Below, in pieces: positions 28,466 through 39,466 of a stretch of DNA of 61,394 nucleotides. The notes beneath the pieces are model-generated. The model worked only from the letters and a program-made list of their open reading frames with translations. It was not told the DNA's origin and did no database searches. The DNA is from Candidatus Atribacteria bacterium (GTDB lineage: Bacteria > Atribacterota > Phoenicimicrobiia > Phoenicimicrobiales > Stramentimicrobiaceae). Made by a program: the position numbers and the translations under genes. The stretch's first letter is position 1. Every line of letters starts with the position of its first letter. The DNA is taken from contig JAGYIZ010000009.1 of NCBI GenBank assembly GCA_018402425.1, forward strand, positions 1-61,394. Reading direction: 5' to 3'.

Positions 28466-30403
28466 ATGAACCATACCAAAAGAAATGCTGTTATCTGTAC
28501 GAATAGGGCCGGATTATTTTTTGTGCTGAGTATTTTTTTTCTAATATTTTTCACATTTAACGTTTTTGCCCAGGATTATACAGAGTATAAAATAAAAGAA
28601 GGAGATTGTCTCTGGACAATTGCCCGTCAATTCCAACTATCTATACAGGAACTTGCTGAAGTAAATGATATTGATAAAGAGAAAGTGCTATCCCCGGGTT
28701 TATTGATAAAAATTCCCCAAAATCAGTCATCTGATTATACCGAAAATCAGGAAATACCAACCACTGTCCATACTGTACAAAAAGGTGAAAGCCTTTGGGA
28801 TATTGCTCAAAAATATCGCCTGTCTCTAGATAAAATTTCTTCCGTAAATAATCTAAAAAGACCTGATTCATTATATATCGGACAAGAGATTAATATTCCG
28901 ATAGAAAAAAAGGAAACTGAACAGGAAGAAATGTCTGACCTTTCCTTTGAAGCAGAAAAATCAAGTTTACAGGGAATGAGCACCAGTTTAAATCAGGAAT
29001 TTAGAGAATCAGTAAAAGAAAAAGACTATGCTGTGAAACCCGGCGAAAGTTTATGGAGCATTGCCCAAAATTACCAGGTATCTTTGAGGGATTTATCGCA
29101 ATTAAATCATTTAGAAAATGCAGAAAGACTTTCTGTTGGTCAGATTATTAAGATTCCATTGCCTGAAAGGTCAAAAGATGACACAAATATAAGAGAAGAT
29201 AATGAAGAGGAAAACAACTATGATTGGGTAGAGCATATTGTAGAACGGGGAGAAAATATTTCAATCATAGCTCAAAAATATTATGTGCCGATTGAGGAAA
29301 TCTGTCAACTTAATCAAATTTCTGAACAGGATTATGTTTATCCCGGACAAAGAATCAGAATAAAAACCAGTAAAAAGGTTGCAGATGGATTTGAACCAGC
29401 ACAAAATGTTATTCCAAAAGATGAAAAGAGTGAAGAAAATAATATTTCTTCTGAGGAAGATTGCCAGCCGGTTCATTATACTGTAGCACCAGGGGACACA
29501 CTATGGAGTATTGCTCAAGATTACAGTGTATCAATGGAAAGTATCCTGGCAGTTAATTATTTAAATAACAAAGATGTCCTCTCTGTTGGTCAAGAATTGG
29601 AAATTCCTGCTATTGGCGGAGCGGGTAAAAATAAAGATAATATTCAAACGGTAGAATATAAAGTAGCAAAAGGTGATACACTCTGGAATATTGCCCAGAA
29701 ATTTGATGTGGGGATGCACGAAATTATTAGCACGAATCAATTGCAAAACATAACCCAGCTTTCTGTCGGGCAGAAATTAGATATTCCTGCTAGTGGAGTA
29801 GCAGTAGACAAAGAAACAAAAAAAACTACTACGGTAGCACAGGAGGAAAAACCAAAAGATGTAATTCATTATGTCCAAAAAGGTGAAACACTTTGGGGGA
29901 TTTCTCGAAAATACCAGGTAAGTGTTCAGTCTATCACAAGTTCTAACAGAATATCTGAAAGCAGCAGACTTATTGTCGGTCAAAAACTTAGGATACCTAA
30001 TGTCCGAAATTCGTCAATACCCACTCGTTCCTTTATATGGCCTATTAATGGATTGATTACTTCCCAATTTGGCATGCGGACTTTAGGAGGTAGACGGGAC
30101 TATCATACCGGAATTGATATTGATGGTAATACAGGCGATTCTATTAGAGTAGTAGAAAGTGGCAAAGTAAGTTTTAGTGGTTATATTAATGGATATGGTA
30201 ATACTGTTATTGTTGAACATGCCGGCGGTTATTCTACTGTTTATGCACATAATTCAAGTAACCTGGTAAGAGAAGGACAGAGTGTAAACAAGGGAGATAT
30301 TATTGCCAGATTAGGTGCTACTGGTAATTCCACTGGTTCTCACCTGCATTTTGAAATAAGAGAAGATGGTAAACCTGTAAATCCACTAATTTATTTGCCT
30401 TAG
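28466..30403 (+). CDS. seven-LysM M23 peptidase
   Basis: 645 aa. A signal or anchor segment (LFFVLSIFFLIFFTFNVFAQ) is followed by seven LysM domains, each with a GDxLWxIAQ-type start and an xVGQxLxIP-type end. Linkers rich in Glu and Lys separate them. The last 125 residues are an M23 (LytM) domain: HTGIDI (H-x3-D zinc ligands) and GSHLHFEIREDG (HxH). It should bind and cut peptidoglycan in the envelope. The catalytic residues look intact, so it is not an EnvC-like dead activator. Confidence 0.93.
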   Translation: MNHTKRNAVICTNRAGLFFVLSIFFLIFFTFNVFAQDYTEYKIKEGDCLWTIARQFQLSIQELAEVNDIDKEKVLSPGLLIKIPQNQSSDYTENQEIPTTVHTVQKGESLWDIAQKYRLSLDKISSVNNLKRPDSLYIGQEINIPIEKKETEQEEMSDLSFEAEKSSLQGMSTSLNQEFRESVKEKDYAVKPGESLWSIAQNYQVSLRDLSQLNHLENAERLSVGQIIKIPLPERSKDDTNIREDNEEENNYDWVEHIVERGENISIIAQKYYVPIEEICQLNQISEQDYVYPGQRIRIKTSKKVADGFEPAQNVIPKDEKSEENNISSEEDCQPVHYTVAPGDTLWSIAQDYSVSMESILAVNYLNNKDVLSVGQELEIPAIGGAGKNKDNIQTVEYKVAKGDTLWNIAQKFDVGMHEIISTNQLQNITQLSVGQKLDIPASGVAVDKETKKTTTVAQEEKPKDVIHYVQKGETLWGISRKYQVSVQSITSSNRISESSRLIVGQKLRIPNVRNSSIPTRSFIWPINGLITSQFGMRTLGGRRDYHTGIDIDGNTGDSIRVVESGKVSFSGYINGYGNTVIVEHAGGYSTVYAHNSSNLVREGQSVNKGDIIARLGATGNSTGSHLHFEIREDGKPVNPLIYLP

Positions 30404-30574
30404 TATTTTTCCATTTTTTTCTGTTCTTTTCTCTTAAAATCTACTACAAAGACCTCAGGTAAAAAAATATTTCAGTTATATCTACTTTATGGTTCATTAG
30501 CTCTTTTCATAATGTTATTAAATTATTTGTATTGTTATAATAGCTTAAATATATTTTACTATGATTAGGTTAAT

Positions 30575-30603
30575 TTGACTTAAAGAACAATTCCGGGTAT
30601 AAT
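30575..30603 (+). promoter_or_regulatory. consensus promoter for carD
   Basis: TTGACT (30575-30580), exactly 17 bp, then TATAAT (30598-30603). The start site would lie near 30610, giving a leader of about 45 nt. Confidence 0.75.
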
Positions 30604-30656
30604 TATTTTTTAGGTATATAACTTTTGAAATACGATACTAACTGGGGGGATTGAAT

Positions 30657-31172
30657 GTGGAGGTGAAAACGGATTATTATTCGTTGCCTATGTTTAAAAA
30701 GGGAGACAAAGTTGCCCATCCAATTTTTGGGGTAGGAAACATTGCTAATATAGAAGAAAAACACGTTTTAGATAAAAGCGAAAAGTATTATATTCTTGAT
30801 TTAGTCATAAATCAAATGACCCTTATGATTCCTATAAGAAAAGCAAAGGATATTGGTTTACGGAAAATTGTAGGAAAAGAAAAGATACCTGAAGTATTAG
30901 AAGTACTGGGTTGTGAGATGGATGATATGGAACAGGATTACAAATCCAGAATTAAAACTCAGATGGAAATGGTGGATAGTGGTAACTTAAAAAAAGTTGC
31001 TCAAGTAGTCAGGAATTATAATCGTCGAAAAAAGAAAGATACTTTGTCTGCTACTGAAAAAAGCTTATTGGAAAGAGCCAAAAAGATATTGATCAGTGAA
31101 ATTAAGGCTGTGTATAATATTGATGAAAATTCGGCAAAAATAATGATTAAGCAATGCCTTAAAAATATGTAA
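30657..31172 (+). CDS. CarD-family transcriptional regulator
   Basis: 171 aa. GTG 30657 is six bases after GGGGGGA, so it is preferred to TTG 30651. The N-terminal RNAP-interacting domain has FKKGDKVAHPIFGVGNIANIEEK and the strand pair MIPIRKAKDIGLRKI. The helical C-terminal domain has DTLSATEKSLLERAKKILISEI, typical of CarD/CdnL. These proteins bind RNA polymerase beta and stabilise open complexes at promoters. It has its own strong promoter. Confidence 0.88.
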   Translation: MEVKTDYYSLPMFKKGDKVAHPIFGVGNIANIEEKHVLDKSEKYYILDLVINQMTLMIPIRKAKDIGLRKIVGKEKIPEVLEVLGCEMDDMEQDYKSRIKTQMEMVDSGNLKKVAQVVRNYNRRKKKDTLSATEKSLLERAKKILISEIKAVYNIDENSAKIMIKQCLKNM

Positions 31173-31335
31173 TGATAGATTAAAAATATTAAACACACCC
31201 AACTTGCGATGATTATTTATCAGCTATAAAAAAATTTTCTCAAATCTCTATAGTTTGAAGTAAAGTATAGTAGTTTTAGAAAGATTTACTAAATGATTAT
31301 ATTTTTAATAAGATAGAACATTAGGAGGTATTGTT

Positions 31336-32214
31336 GTGAATAAAGGGGCTAATATTATTGATGGGAAGGCGATTGCCGCAACTATTAAAGATGAACTAAT
31401 TTTAGATACAGAGCAATTTTTCCAAAATACAAAAATTCAACCCAAACTTTCTGTGATAATTTTAGGACAAGATCCTGCTTCCCTTTTTTATGTCCGAATG
31501 ATTGAAAAAACCTGTCAAAAAGTTAATTTTCAATTTGAGAAACATGCCCTGAGTTCAAAAATCAGCGAAGATGAATTGCTGGAACTAATCAAACAACAAA
31601 ACAATGATAACAAAGTCCATGGTATTATTATTCAGACTCCTCTTCCTAAACATATAAATCAGGAAAAAATCCAGAGAGCCCTAAATCCCGGGAAGGATGT
31701 GGATTGTTTTAACCCTGTAAATATGGGTAATTTAGCCATGGGAAATCCCGTCTTTTTACCATGTACACCTAATGCAGTCGTTGAAATCCTAAAAAGAGAA
31801 AACATTGAAGTAGAAGGTAAACATGTAGTTATTGTAGGAAGAAGCAATATAGTTGGTAAGCCGCTGGCTTTAATATTATTATTAAAACAACCTAATGCCA
31901 ATGCAACTGTTACCGTGTGTCATTCCAGAACAACCAACATTTCTTCCTTTACCCGAAAAGCAGATATAATCGTAGCTGCTGCAGGCAAAGCTGGTCTGAT
32001 TAAAGGAGATATGGTTGAAAATAATCCGGTAGTAATTGACGTAGGAACTAATGAGGTAGAAGGGAAATTGGTTGGAGATGTTGATTTTGATGAAGTATCT
32101 AAAGTTGTTTCCAAAATTACCCCGGTTCCGGGTGGAGTAGGGCCTGTTACTAATATGATGTTAATGAAGAATACTCTTCGGGCCGCTAAGAATATGACAG
32201 AAAAAGTTTATTGA
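31336..32214 (+). CDS. folD: methylenetetrahydrofolate dehydrogenase / cyclohydrolase
   Basis: 292 aa from GTG 31336 with AGGAGG seven bases upstream. It interconverts 5,10-methylene-, methenyl- and 10-formyl-tetrahydrofolate. Motifs are YVRMIEKTCQK (catalytic Lys), GIIIQTPLPKHI, PGKDVDCFNPVNMG, the VVIVGRSNIVGKPLALIL NAD(P) motif, and the C-terminal TPVPGGVGPVTNMMLM. Its 3' end overlaps mnmG on the opposite strand by 7 bp. Confidence 0.95.
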   Translation: MNKGANIIDGKAIAATIKDELILDTEQFFQNTKIQPKLSVIILGQDPASLFYVRMIEKTCQKVNFQFEKHALSSKISEDELLELIKQQNNDNKVHGIIIQTPLPKHINQEKIQRALNPGKDVDCFNPVNMGNLAMGNPVFLPCTPNAVVEILKRENIEVEGKHVVIVGRSNIVGKPLALILLLKQPNANATVTVCHSRTTNISSFTRKADIIVAAAGKAGLIKGDMVENNPVVIDVGTNEVEGKLVGDVDFDEVSKVVSKITPVPGGVGPVTNMMLMKNTLRAAKNMTEKVY

Positions 32215-34097
32215 TTGCTTCCTTTTTCTCTATTCCTTTTAATCTTTTCCAAATGAATCATCAAAGCCGTAACATCAGAGGGAGTAACGCCCGGGATTCT
32301 TTTTGCTTGGCCCAGGGACACAGGTTTAATTTCGCTAAATCTTTCTATTCCTTCATGTGAAATTCCATACAATTGAGAGTAATCAATATCGGTTGGTATT
32401 CTGTAGTTTTCGGTCTTTTTAAATCTCCTCACTTCTTCTTCCTGACGCTTAATGTACCCGGAATATTTGATTTGTATTTCTACCTGATTAATAACTTCTC
32501 TATCCAGCTTTGGCCTTTCCGGATCCAGACTCGCAGTATCAGCGTAACTTAATTGAGGACGTGTAAGTAAATCTGCCATACTAACAGGTTTTTGCAGAGG
32601 AGAGGTGTTTAATATTTTGAATTTTTGATTTGTTTTCTCATCAGGATATATTTTTAAATTATGAAGACGATTAATCTCTTTTTCAATTGCTTCTTTCTTT
32701 TGCAGGAATTTTTGATATCTTTCTTCAGATATTAGACCATATTGATATCCATAAGATGTCAATCTCAAATCAGCATTATCCTGGCGAAGCAATAGTCGAT
32801 ATTCTGCTAAACCGGTTCTTAATCGATATGGTTCAGTGATGCTTTTTGTTACCAAATCATCTATTTCTACTGCAATATAAGCCTGAGAACGATCCAGTAT
32901 AAAAGGTTCCTTATTGTCCAGTAATTGAACTGCATTGATTCCGGCAATAAGACCCTGTTCGGCAGCTTCTTCATAGCCCGATGTACCATTAATTTGTCCT
33001 GCCAGGAACAATCCTTTAATTTTTTTGGTTTCCAAAGAGTATTTGAGTTGATGAGGAAATATCACATCATATTCAATAGCATAACCATAACGAATAATAT
33101 GGCATTTTTCTAAACCATTAATTGTATGCAAGGCTTCCAGTTGGGCCGAAGGAGGAAGACTGGTAAAGAAACCCTGTAGATAAATTTCCTCAGTTAATTC
33201 ACTTTCCGGCTCAAGAAATAATTGATGAGATTTATGGTGAGGAAAGCGAACAATTTTATCTTCAATAGAAGGACAATAACGGGTTGCTGTACTCTGAATA
33301 GTACCATTGACCAGGGGTACCTGGTTAATGTTGGATTGTATTACTTCTTTTGTCTTCGCATTTGTACGGGTTATATATACGGTATGTTTATGATAAATTT
33401 TCTTTTCCGATTCATATGAAAAAGCAAGAGGTTCAATTGCGCTTTTCTGTTCGGTTAAATTAGAAAAGTCGATACTTCTTCTGTCTATACGGGGTGGTGT
33501 GCAGGTATTAAGGCGAGTAGCGCTAAATCCCAGCGATTTTAACTGATTGCCTAAGTCGATAGAGGCGATTTCTCCGGCTCTTCCGGCACTGTAATTGATT
33601 TTTCCAATATAAATCTTCCCATTTAAGAATGTCCCCGCTGTGATAATAACAGTTGGAGAATGAAACTCTTTGCCGCTTTGAACTGTCACACCATAAATCT
33701 GATTATTTTTAATCAGTAAACCGGTAACCATTTCCTGAAGGAGAAATAAGTTGAGTTGATTTTGAATGCTTTTAATCATTTCTTCTTTATATTTATTTTT
33801 ATCAACCTGGGCTCTCAATGCCCACATAGCCGGCCCTTTGCTGGTATTTAGCATGCGAATATGTATGGTGGATCGATCGGCTATCTTTGCCAATTCACCA
33901 CCCAAAGCATCGATTTCTCTGGCTACATGACCTTTCCCCGGACCACCAATGGAAGGATTGCAGGGTAATAAAGCAATATTATCCACATTAGAGGTAATCA
34001 GCAATGTTTTCACACCGTGTCGGGAAGAGGCAAGTGCAGCTTCGCATCCGGCATGGCCGGCACCGATTACTATTACATCATACTGAAAATTATTCAT
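32208..34097 (-). CDS. mnmG: tRNA uridine-34 carboxymethylaminomethyl modification enzyme MnmG (GidA)
   Basis: 629 aa. With MnmE it adds the carboxymethylaminomethyl group to U34 of certain tRNAs. The FAD motif VIVIGAGHAGCEAALASSR starts at about residue 9. The family marks NPSIGGPGKGHVAREIDALGG, RVDxNxY-like AQVDKNKYK, AGQINGTSGYEEAAEQG and the C-terminal EIKPVSLGQAKRIPGVTPSDV are all visible. It is read opposite to the flanking genes and overlaps folD tail to tail. A tRNA-Ser gene lies just behind its start. Confidence 0.95.
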   Translation of the reverse strand: MNNFQYDVIVIGAGHAGCEAALASSRHGVKTLLITSNVDNIALLPCNPSIGGPGKGHVAREIDALGGELAKIADRSTIHIRMLNTSKGPAMWALRAQVDKNKYKEEMIKSIQNQLNLFLLQEMVTGLLIKNNQIYGVTVQSGKEFHSPTVIITAGTFLNGKIYIGKINYSAGRAGEIASIDLGNQLKSLGFSATRLNTCTPPRIDRRSIDFSNLTEQKSAIEPLAFSYESEKKIYHKHTVYITRTNAKTKEVIQSNINQVPLVNGTIQSTATRYCPSIEDKIVRFPHHKSHQLFLEPESELTEEIYLQGFFTSLPPSAQLEALHTINGLEKCHIIRYGYAIEYDVIFPHQLKYSLETKKIKGLFLAGQINGTSGYEEAAEQGLIAGINAVQLLDNKEPFILDRSQAYIAVEIDDLVTKSITEPYRLRTGLAEYRLLLRQDNADLRLTSYGYQYGLISEERYQKFLQKKEAIEKEINRLHNLKIYPDEKTNQKFKILNTSPLQKPVSMADLLTRPQLSYADTASLDPERPKLDREVINQVEIQIKYSGYIKRQEEEVRRFKKTENYRIPTDIDYSQLYGISHEGIERFSEIKPVSLGQAKRIPGVTPSDVTALMIHLEKIKRNREKGSNQ

Positions 34098-34206
34098 CCC
34101 AATCCTTCTCGTTTATATTTGTTGCTACTACAATTAAAAAAGATAGCACATTCTAAAATATTTTGCATATTTTTGTCAAGTTATTACATTATAATTTTTT
34201 TAATTC

Positions 34207-34235
34207 TTGCCTGTAAAAAAAGATTATGTTATACT
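34207..34235 (+). promoter_or_regulatory. tRNA-Ser promoter
   Basis: TTGCCT (34207-34212), 17 bp, then TATACT (34230-34235), with TGT extending the -10. The tRNA begins seven bases after the -10. Confidence 0.65.
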
Positions 34236-34241
34236 TTAAAC

Positions 34242-34336
34242 GGAGAGATGACCGAGAGGCCGAAGGTGGTTGCCTGCTAAGCAATTGAGCGGATTTTAAG
34301 TCTGCTCCGAGGGTTCGAATCCCTCTCTCTCCGCCA
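34242..34336 (+). tRNA. tRNA-Ser(GCU)
   Basis: The acceptor arm GGAGAGA (34242-34248) pairs with TCTCTCC (34326-34332), then discriminator G and an encoded CCA (34334-34336). The anticodon loop CTGCTAA gives anticodon GCU, which reads AGC and AGU. The long variable arm is the serine hallmark. The T-arm is GAGGG TTCGAAT CCCTC. Confidence 0.96.
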
Positions 34337-34381
34337 TTTTTTTATTTACCCTCATTTCTATATTCACTAGAGGAGGTTATA

Positions 34382-34897
34382 ATGACTTCCAGTTCGAATC
34401 AAAACCTTTTACCTTATATTAATATTCGGAATAATTTTCAGTATGGCGATATGGGAAAAGTATTGTTATTGCATGGTCAGGTTTATTACCAGGAATATGG
34501 ATTTAATCATGAGTTCGAGGCCTATGTTGCCGAAGGGCTGGCAGAATTTGCTAATAAGTATAAACCAGGGAAAAGCTGTATCTGGATTGCGGAGAATAAA
34601 GGCGTTGCTATTGGTTCAATTGCTATTTTAGAAAGGGAAAACAACCAGGCTCAGTTACGGTGGTTTGTAGTGCATCCGGGTTACCGTGGAATAGGATTGG
34701 GAAAAAGCTTATTCGGGAAGGTGCTGGGATTTTGTCAGGCTGCAGGTTATGAAAAAATATTTTTATGGACATTGGACAACCTTGCTGCAGCAAGAACAAT
34801 TTATGAAGCAAATGGTTTTAAAGGGGTAGAGAAAAAAAAGAATTATCTTTGGGGTCACCATTTGGTTGAAGAATATTATGTTTTAAATCTTAAGTAA
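34382..34897 (+). CDS. GNAT-family N-acetyltransferase
   Basis: 171 aa with AGGAGG before ATG 34382. The acetyl-CoA-binding region is clear: LRWFVVHPGYRGIGLGKSLFGKVLGFC (the V-x-P-x-x-R-G-x-G signature), then LWTLDNLAAARTIYEANGFKGVE. The N-terminal half is unremarkable. The substrate is unknown. It is the first gene after the tRNA and may share its transcript. Confidence 0.87.
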   Translation: MTSSSNQNLLPYINIRNNFQYGDMGKVLLLHGQVYYQEYGFNHEFEAYVAEGLAEFANKYKPGKSCIWIAENKGVAIGSIAILERENNQAQLRWFVVHPGYRGIGLGKSLFGKVLGFCQAAGYEKIFLWTLDNLAAARTIYEANGFKGVEKKKNYLWGHHLVEEYYVLNLK

Positions 34898-34939
34898 TAA
34901 TTATCAATAAAATACAAAATATATAGTAAGGGGGCATTT

Positions 34940-35365
34940 ATGGCTAAAAAATTATACCGTTCACGAAAGGATTCTGTAATTGCCGGTGTATGCGGCGGAA
35001 TTGCTGAATATTTTGAAATAGATTCTACCCTGGTACGTCTTCTGGCAATTATTGTTGTTTTTTTGGGTGGTGTAGGTGTAATTGCTTATATCATAGCATG
35101 GATTATCATACCACAAAATCCTGACCAGCAAGTTGATAGTGATAGAGAACATACACAAGATGAAAAAAATAACATGAGTCAGGAAGAGGGGAAAAGAGAT
35201 AATAATAGATACGTTTGGGGTGGCTTAATTCTTATTTTTTTAGGACTATTCTTTTTAATGAGGAGTTTTTTTCCTCGCTTTATCCTGATAAGTTTTTGGC
35301 CGGTTATCCTGGTATTGGCTGGCATCGTTTTGATAGTTCAGTCACTTTCCAAAAAGAAACAGTAA
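34940..35365 (+). CDS. PspC-domain membrane protein
   Basis: 141 aa with AAGGGGG before ATG 34940. Residues 1-62 are a PspC domain: [31 protein letters not shown] followed by a membrane span ending IIAWIIIP. An acidic, polar linker follows. Two or three more hydrophobic segments close the protein ([13 protein letters not shown] and [14 protein letters not shown]). PspC proteins act in envelope-stress signalling, but this gene lacks other psp partners nearby. Confidence 0.88.
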   Translation: MAKKLYRSRKDSVIAGVCGGIAEYFEIDSTLVRLLAIIVVFLGGVGVIAYIIAWIIIPQNPDQQVDSDREHTQDEKNNMSQEEGKRDNNRYVWGGLILIFLGLFFLMRSFFPRFILISFWPVILVLAGIVLIVQSLSKKKQ

Positions 35366-35463
35366 GGTAAAAATATTTTCTTCACAGGATAGTTGCCTCA
35401 TTTATTTAACCATAAAAAACAACCTTCTTTGAAGGTGGTAATGATTCTAATAAGGAGATATTA

Positions 35464-36906
35464 ATGAAATTTCCAGAGTCTAAGACTAAAATAGTATGCA
35501 CATTAGGTCCGGTCTCAAACAATAAAAAAATAATTAAAGAATTAGTATTAGCGGGTATGAATGTAGCGCGCTTGAATCTTGCCCACGACGAACTCGATTA
35601 TCATCGGAAAACATTAGAAAATATACGAGAAGTTGAAAAGGAACTGGGAATTTTTCTTACAGTAATGATGGATATTCCCGGTCCTAAAATTAGAATTGGC
35701 AAGATAAAAGATGGCCCTATTCTTTTGAAAAAAGGGCAGACGGTTCGCCTGACAACTAAAAATATCATAGGAGACGAATCCATTATACCGGTAGAATATG
35801 AGTCCTTATTTAAAAGTATTGAAAAAGGAAGCCTTGTTTATCTGTATGATGGATTTATTCAGATGAGAGTCATAGAAATTCGGGATGATGTAGCGTTATG
35901 TCAGGTAATGACCGGTGGAAAGCTGGATTCACACAAAGGTCTAAATTTACCCAAAGCCAAAATAACAATTGACCCGATTAGAGAGCAGGATCTGAAACTT
36001 ATTTCTTTTGGATTAGAGGAAGGAGTTACGGTTTTTGGCATCTCGTTTGTGGAGAAGGCAGAAGATATTCTAAAAGTAAAGGAATTTGCCCGCAAAAAGG
36101 GTAAAAAAATATTTACAGTGGCAAAAATCGAACGAGAAGAGGCAGTAAAAAACATTGATGAAATAATTAAGGTTACCGATGGCATTATGGTAGCCAGGGG
36201 CGATTTGGGGGTACAGGTAGATATTGAAGATATTCCGGTAATACAGAAAAAATTGATAGCCAAAGCAAATAGAATGAGCAAACCTGTAATAACTGCTACC
36301 CAGATGCTGGTATCAATGACTGATCATATCAGGCCGACCCGTTCCGAAGTAACTGATGTGGCCAATGCTATTCTGGACGGAACAGATGCCACTATGCTAT
36401 CAGAGGAAACTGCAGTAGGCCAGTTTCCAGTGGAGGCAGTAAGGATGATGACTGACATTGCCGTTTCCACTGAACGGGAATATCGCAGTTTTCACCATCA
36501 TTCTTCTTTGTGTGATGAGTTGCGTCTTTCATTTCAGCGGGAAAAGCCTTTAGTAGAGGATATTATTTCTATGCATACTATGGAAAGCAGTCAGATTATT
36601 CGGGCTAAATATATATTGGCACCAACCGAAAGTGGCAATACGGCCAGAAGAATATCCCGATTCAAACCATATTGCTGGATTCTTGCCTTTACTCCAAATC
36701 CCGAAGTTGCCAGTTTTCTGGCATTTTCGTACGGAGTTATTTCTTTTATGATAGATAGAAACAAAAACGATTGGTATAGCAGAATTATGGAGTTATTGAA
36801 AGAGAAAAAATTAGCAAAAAAAGGCGACTATCTGATCTTAACTGAAGGAACAATTAAAAAGAAAACCGGAGGCACTGATTCAATGCGGATAATATCTGTT
36901 GATTAG
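35464..36906 (+). CDS. pyk: pyruvate kinase, potassium-independent type
   Basis: 480 aa with AAGGAG before ATG 35464. It makes pyruvate and ATP from PEP and ADP. Core motifs are present: KIVCTLGP, AKIEREEAVKN (catalytic Lys), MVARGDLGVQVD, TATQML and GTDATMLSEETAVG. Two usual K+-site elements differ. NFSHG reads NLAHD, and the DTKGPEIRTG stretch reads DIPGPKIRIG, placing Lys where K+-dependent enzymes have Glu117. In known enzymes that swap removes the K+ need. A C-terminal domain with a small-molecule site fold follows. Confidence 0.9.
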   Translation: MKFPESKTKIVCTLGPVSNNKKIIKELVLAGMNVARLNLAHDELDYHRKTLENIREVEKELGIFLTVMMDIPGPKIRIGKIKDGPILLKKGQTVRLTTKNIIGDESIIPVEYESLFKSIEKGSLVYLYDGFIQMRVIEIRDDVALCQVMTGGKLDSHKGLNLPKAKITIDPIREQDLKLISFGLEEGVTVFGISFVEKAEDILKVKEFARKKGKKIFTVAKIEREEAVKNIDEIIKVTDGIMVARGDLGVQVDIEDIPVIQKKLIAKANRMSKPVITATQMLVSMTDHIRPTRSEVTDVANAILDGTDATMLSEETAVGQFPVEAVRMMTDIAVSTEREYRSFHHHSSLCDELRLSFQREKPLVEDIISMHTMESSQIIRAKYILAPTESGNTARRISRFKPYCWILAFTPNPEVASFLAFSYGVISFMIDRNKNDWYSRIMELLKEKKLAKKGDYLILTEGTIKKKTGGTDSMRIISVD

Positions 36907-37000
36907 AGTCAGTTGCTACCTTGAAAAAACTGTCTAATAAAAACTTAAGTCTCTTTTAGAGGCTTCTTAAAGTCACCCCCTAAGCGGGTGTGATGTTTAA

Positions 37001-38824
<1,824 letters not shown>

Positions 38825-38832
<8 letters not shown>

Positions 38833-39160
38833 AAAAAATAACTCTTCTGAGGAAAAAAGAGAAAAAGAATTTCTACGCGAGATCGAAAAGAAGGAAAAGA
38901 GAAGAATCAAGGCTCAAGGCAGGAAAAATCGCAGTATCTGGATGGGATTTGGTTTATTTGGCGTTATTGGCTGGTCAGTAATGATTCCGACAATAATTGG
39001 AATTGGCATTGGCTTGTGGGCTGACAGAAAATGGCCTGGGCAGATATCATGGACCTTGACCTTTCTTTTCCTGGGTATTGCCCTGGGTTGCTGGAATGCC
39101 TGGTATTGGGTACAGAAGGAACGTAAAGTGATTGAAAAAGAAAGAGATGAAGAGGAGTAA
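38825..39160 (+). CDS. atpQ: N-ATPase AtpQ (AtpI/AtpZ-like) membrane protein
   Basis: 111 aa. A highly charged N-terminus (about residues 1-38, rich in Glu and Lys) is followed by two membrane spans: GVIGWSVMIPTIIGIGIGLWADRKW and WTLTFLFLGIALGCWNAWYW. The GWSVMIPTIIGIGIG pattern is that of AtpI/AtpZ-like proteins. In N-ATPase operons this position is AtpQ. It may help assemble the c ring or bring in divalent cations. Confidence 0.88.
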
Positions 39161-39166
39161 TCTAAG

Positions 39167-39466
39167 ATTCAATTATTTAAATTTATTATTTTAGGTTTTC
39201 TATCAGGTGTATTTTATTTCGGCGGGTTATGGTTGACCCTGCAATATATGGTACACTCACGTTATCCGGCAGTGATTACTTTACTTAGCTATATCTTGCG
39301 AGTTGCAGTTTCTTTTTTAATCTTGATTTACATTGCCCGCTTTGGAGAGTGGACTTATATTTTATACTGGTTAGCAGGTTTTATTTTAGCCCGGATTATA
39401 TTATCGCGCTTGCTGGGAGATAATTATCCGAAGAAAGATAAGAAGGAGCAACAGTTATGGAAATAA
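39167..39466 (+). CDS. atpR: N-ATPase AtpR, probable AUU start
   Basis: About 99 aa if read from ATT 39167, which has GAGGAG nine bases upstream. No ATG, GTG or TTG occurs in frame until TTG 39233, which would remove the first membrane span and its conserved FYFGGLWLT. It lies in the same frame as atpQ, just after that gene's TAA. Three membrane spans are visible, with Arg inside SYILRVAVSF and ILARIILSR. Arg in the membrane is typical of AtpR, thought to touch the c-ring carboxylates during assembly. Confidence 0.75.
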   Translation: MQLFKFIILGFLSGVFYFGGLWLTLQYMVHSRYPAVITLLSYILRVAVSFLILIYIARFGEWTYILYWLAGFILARIILSRLLGDNYPKKDKKEQQLWK

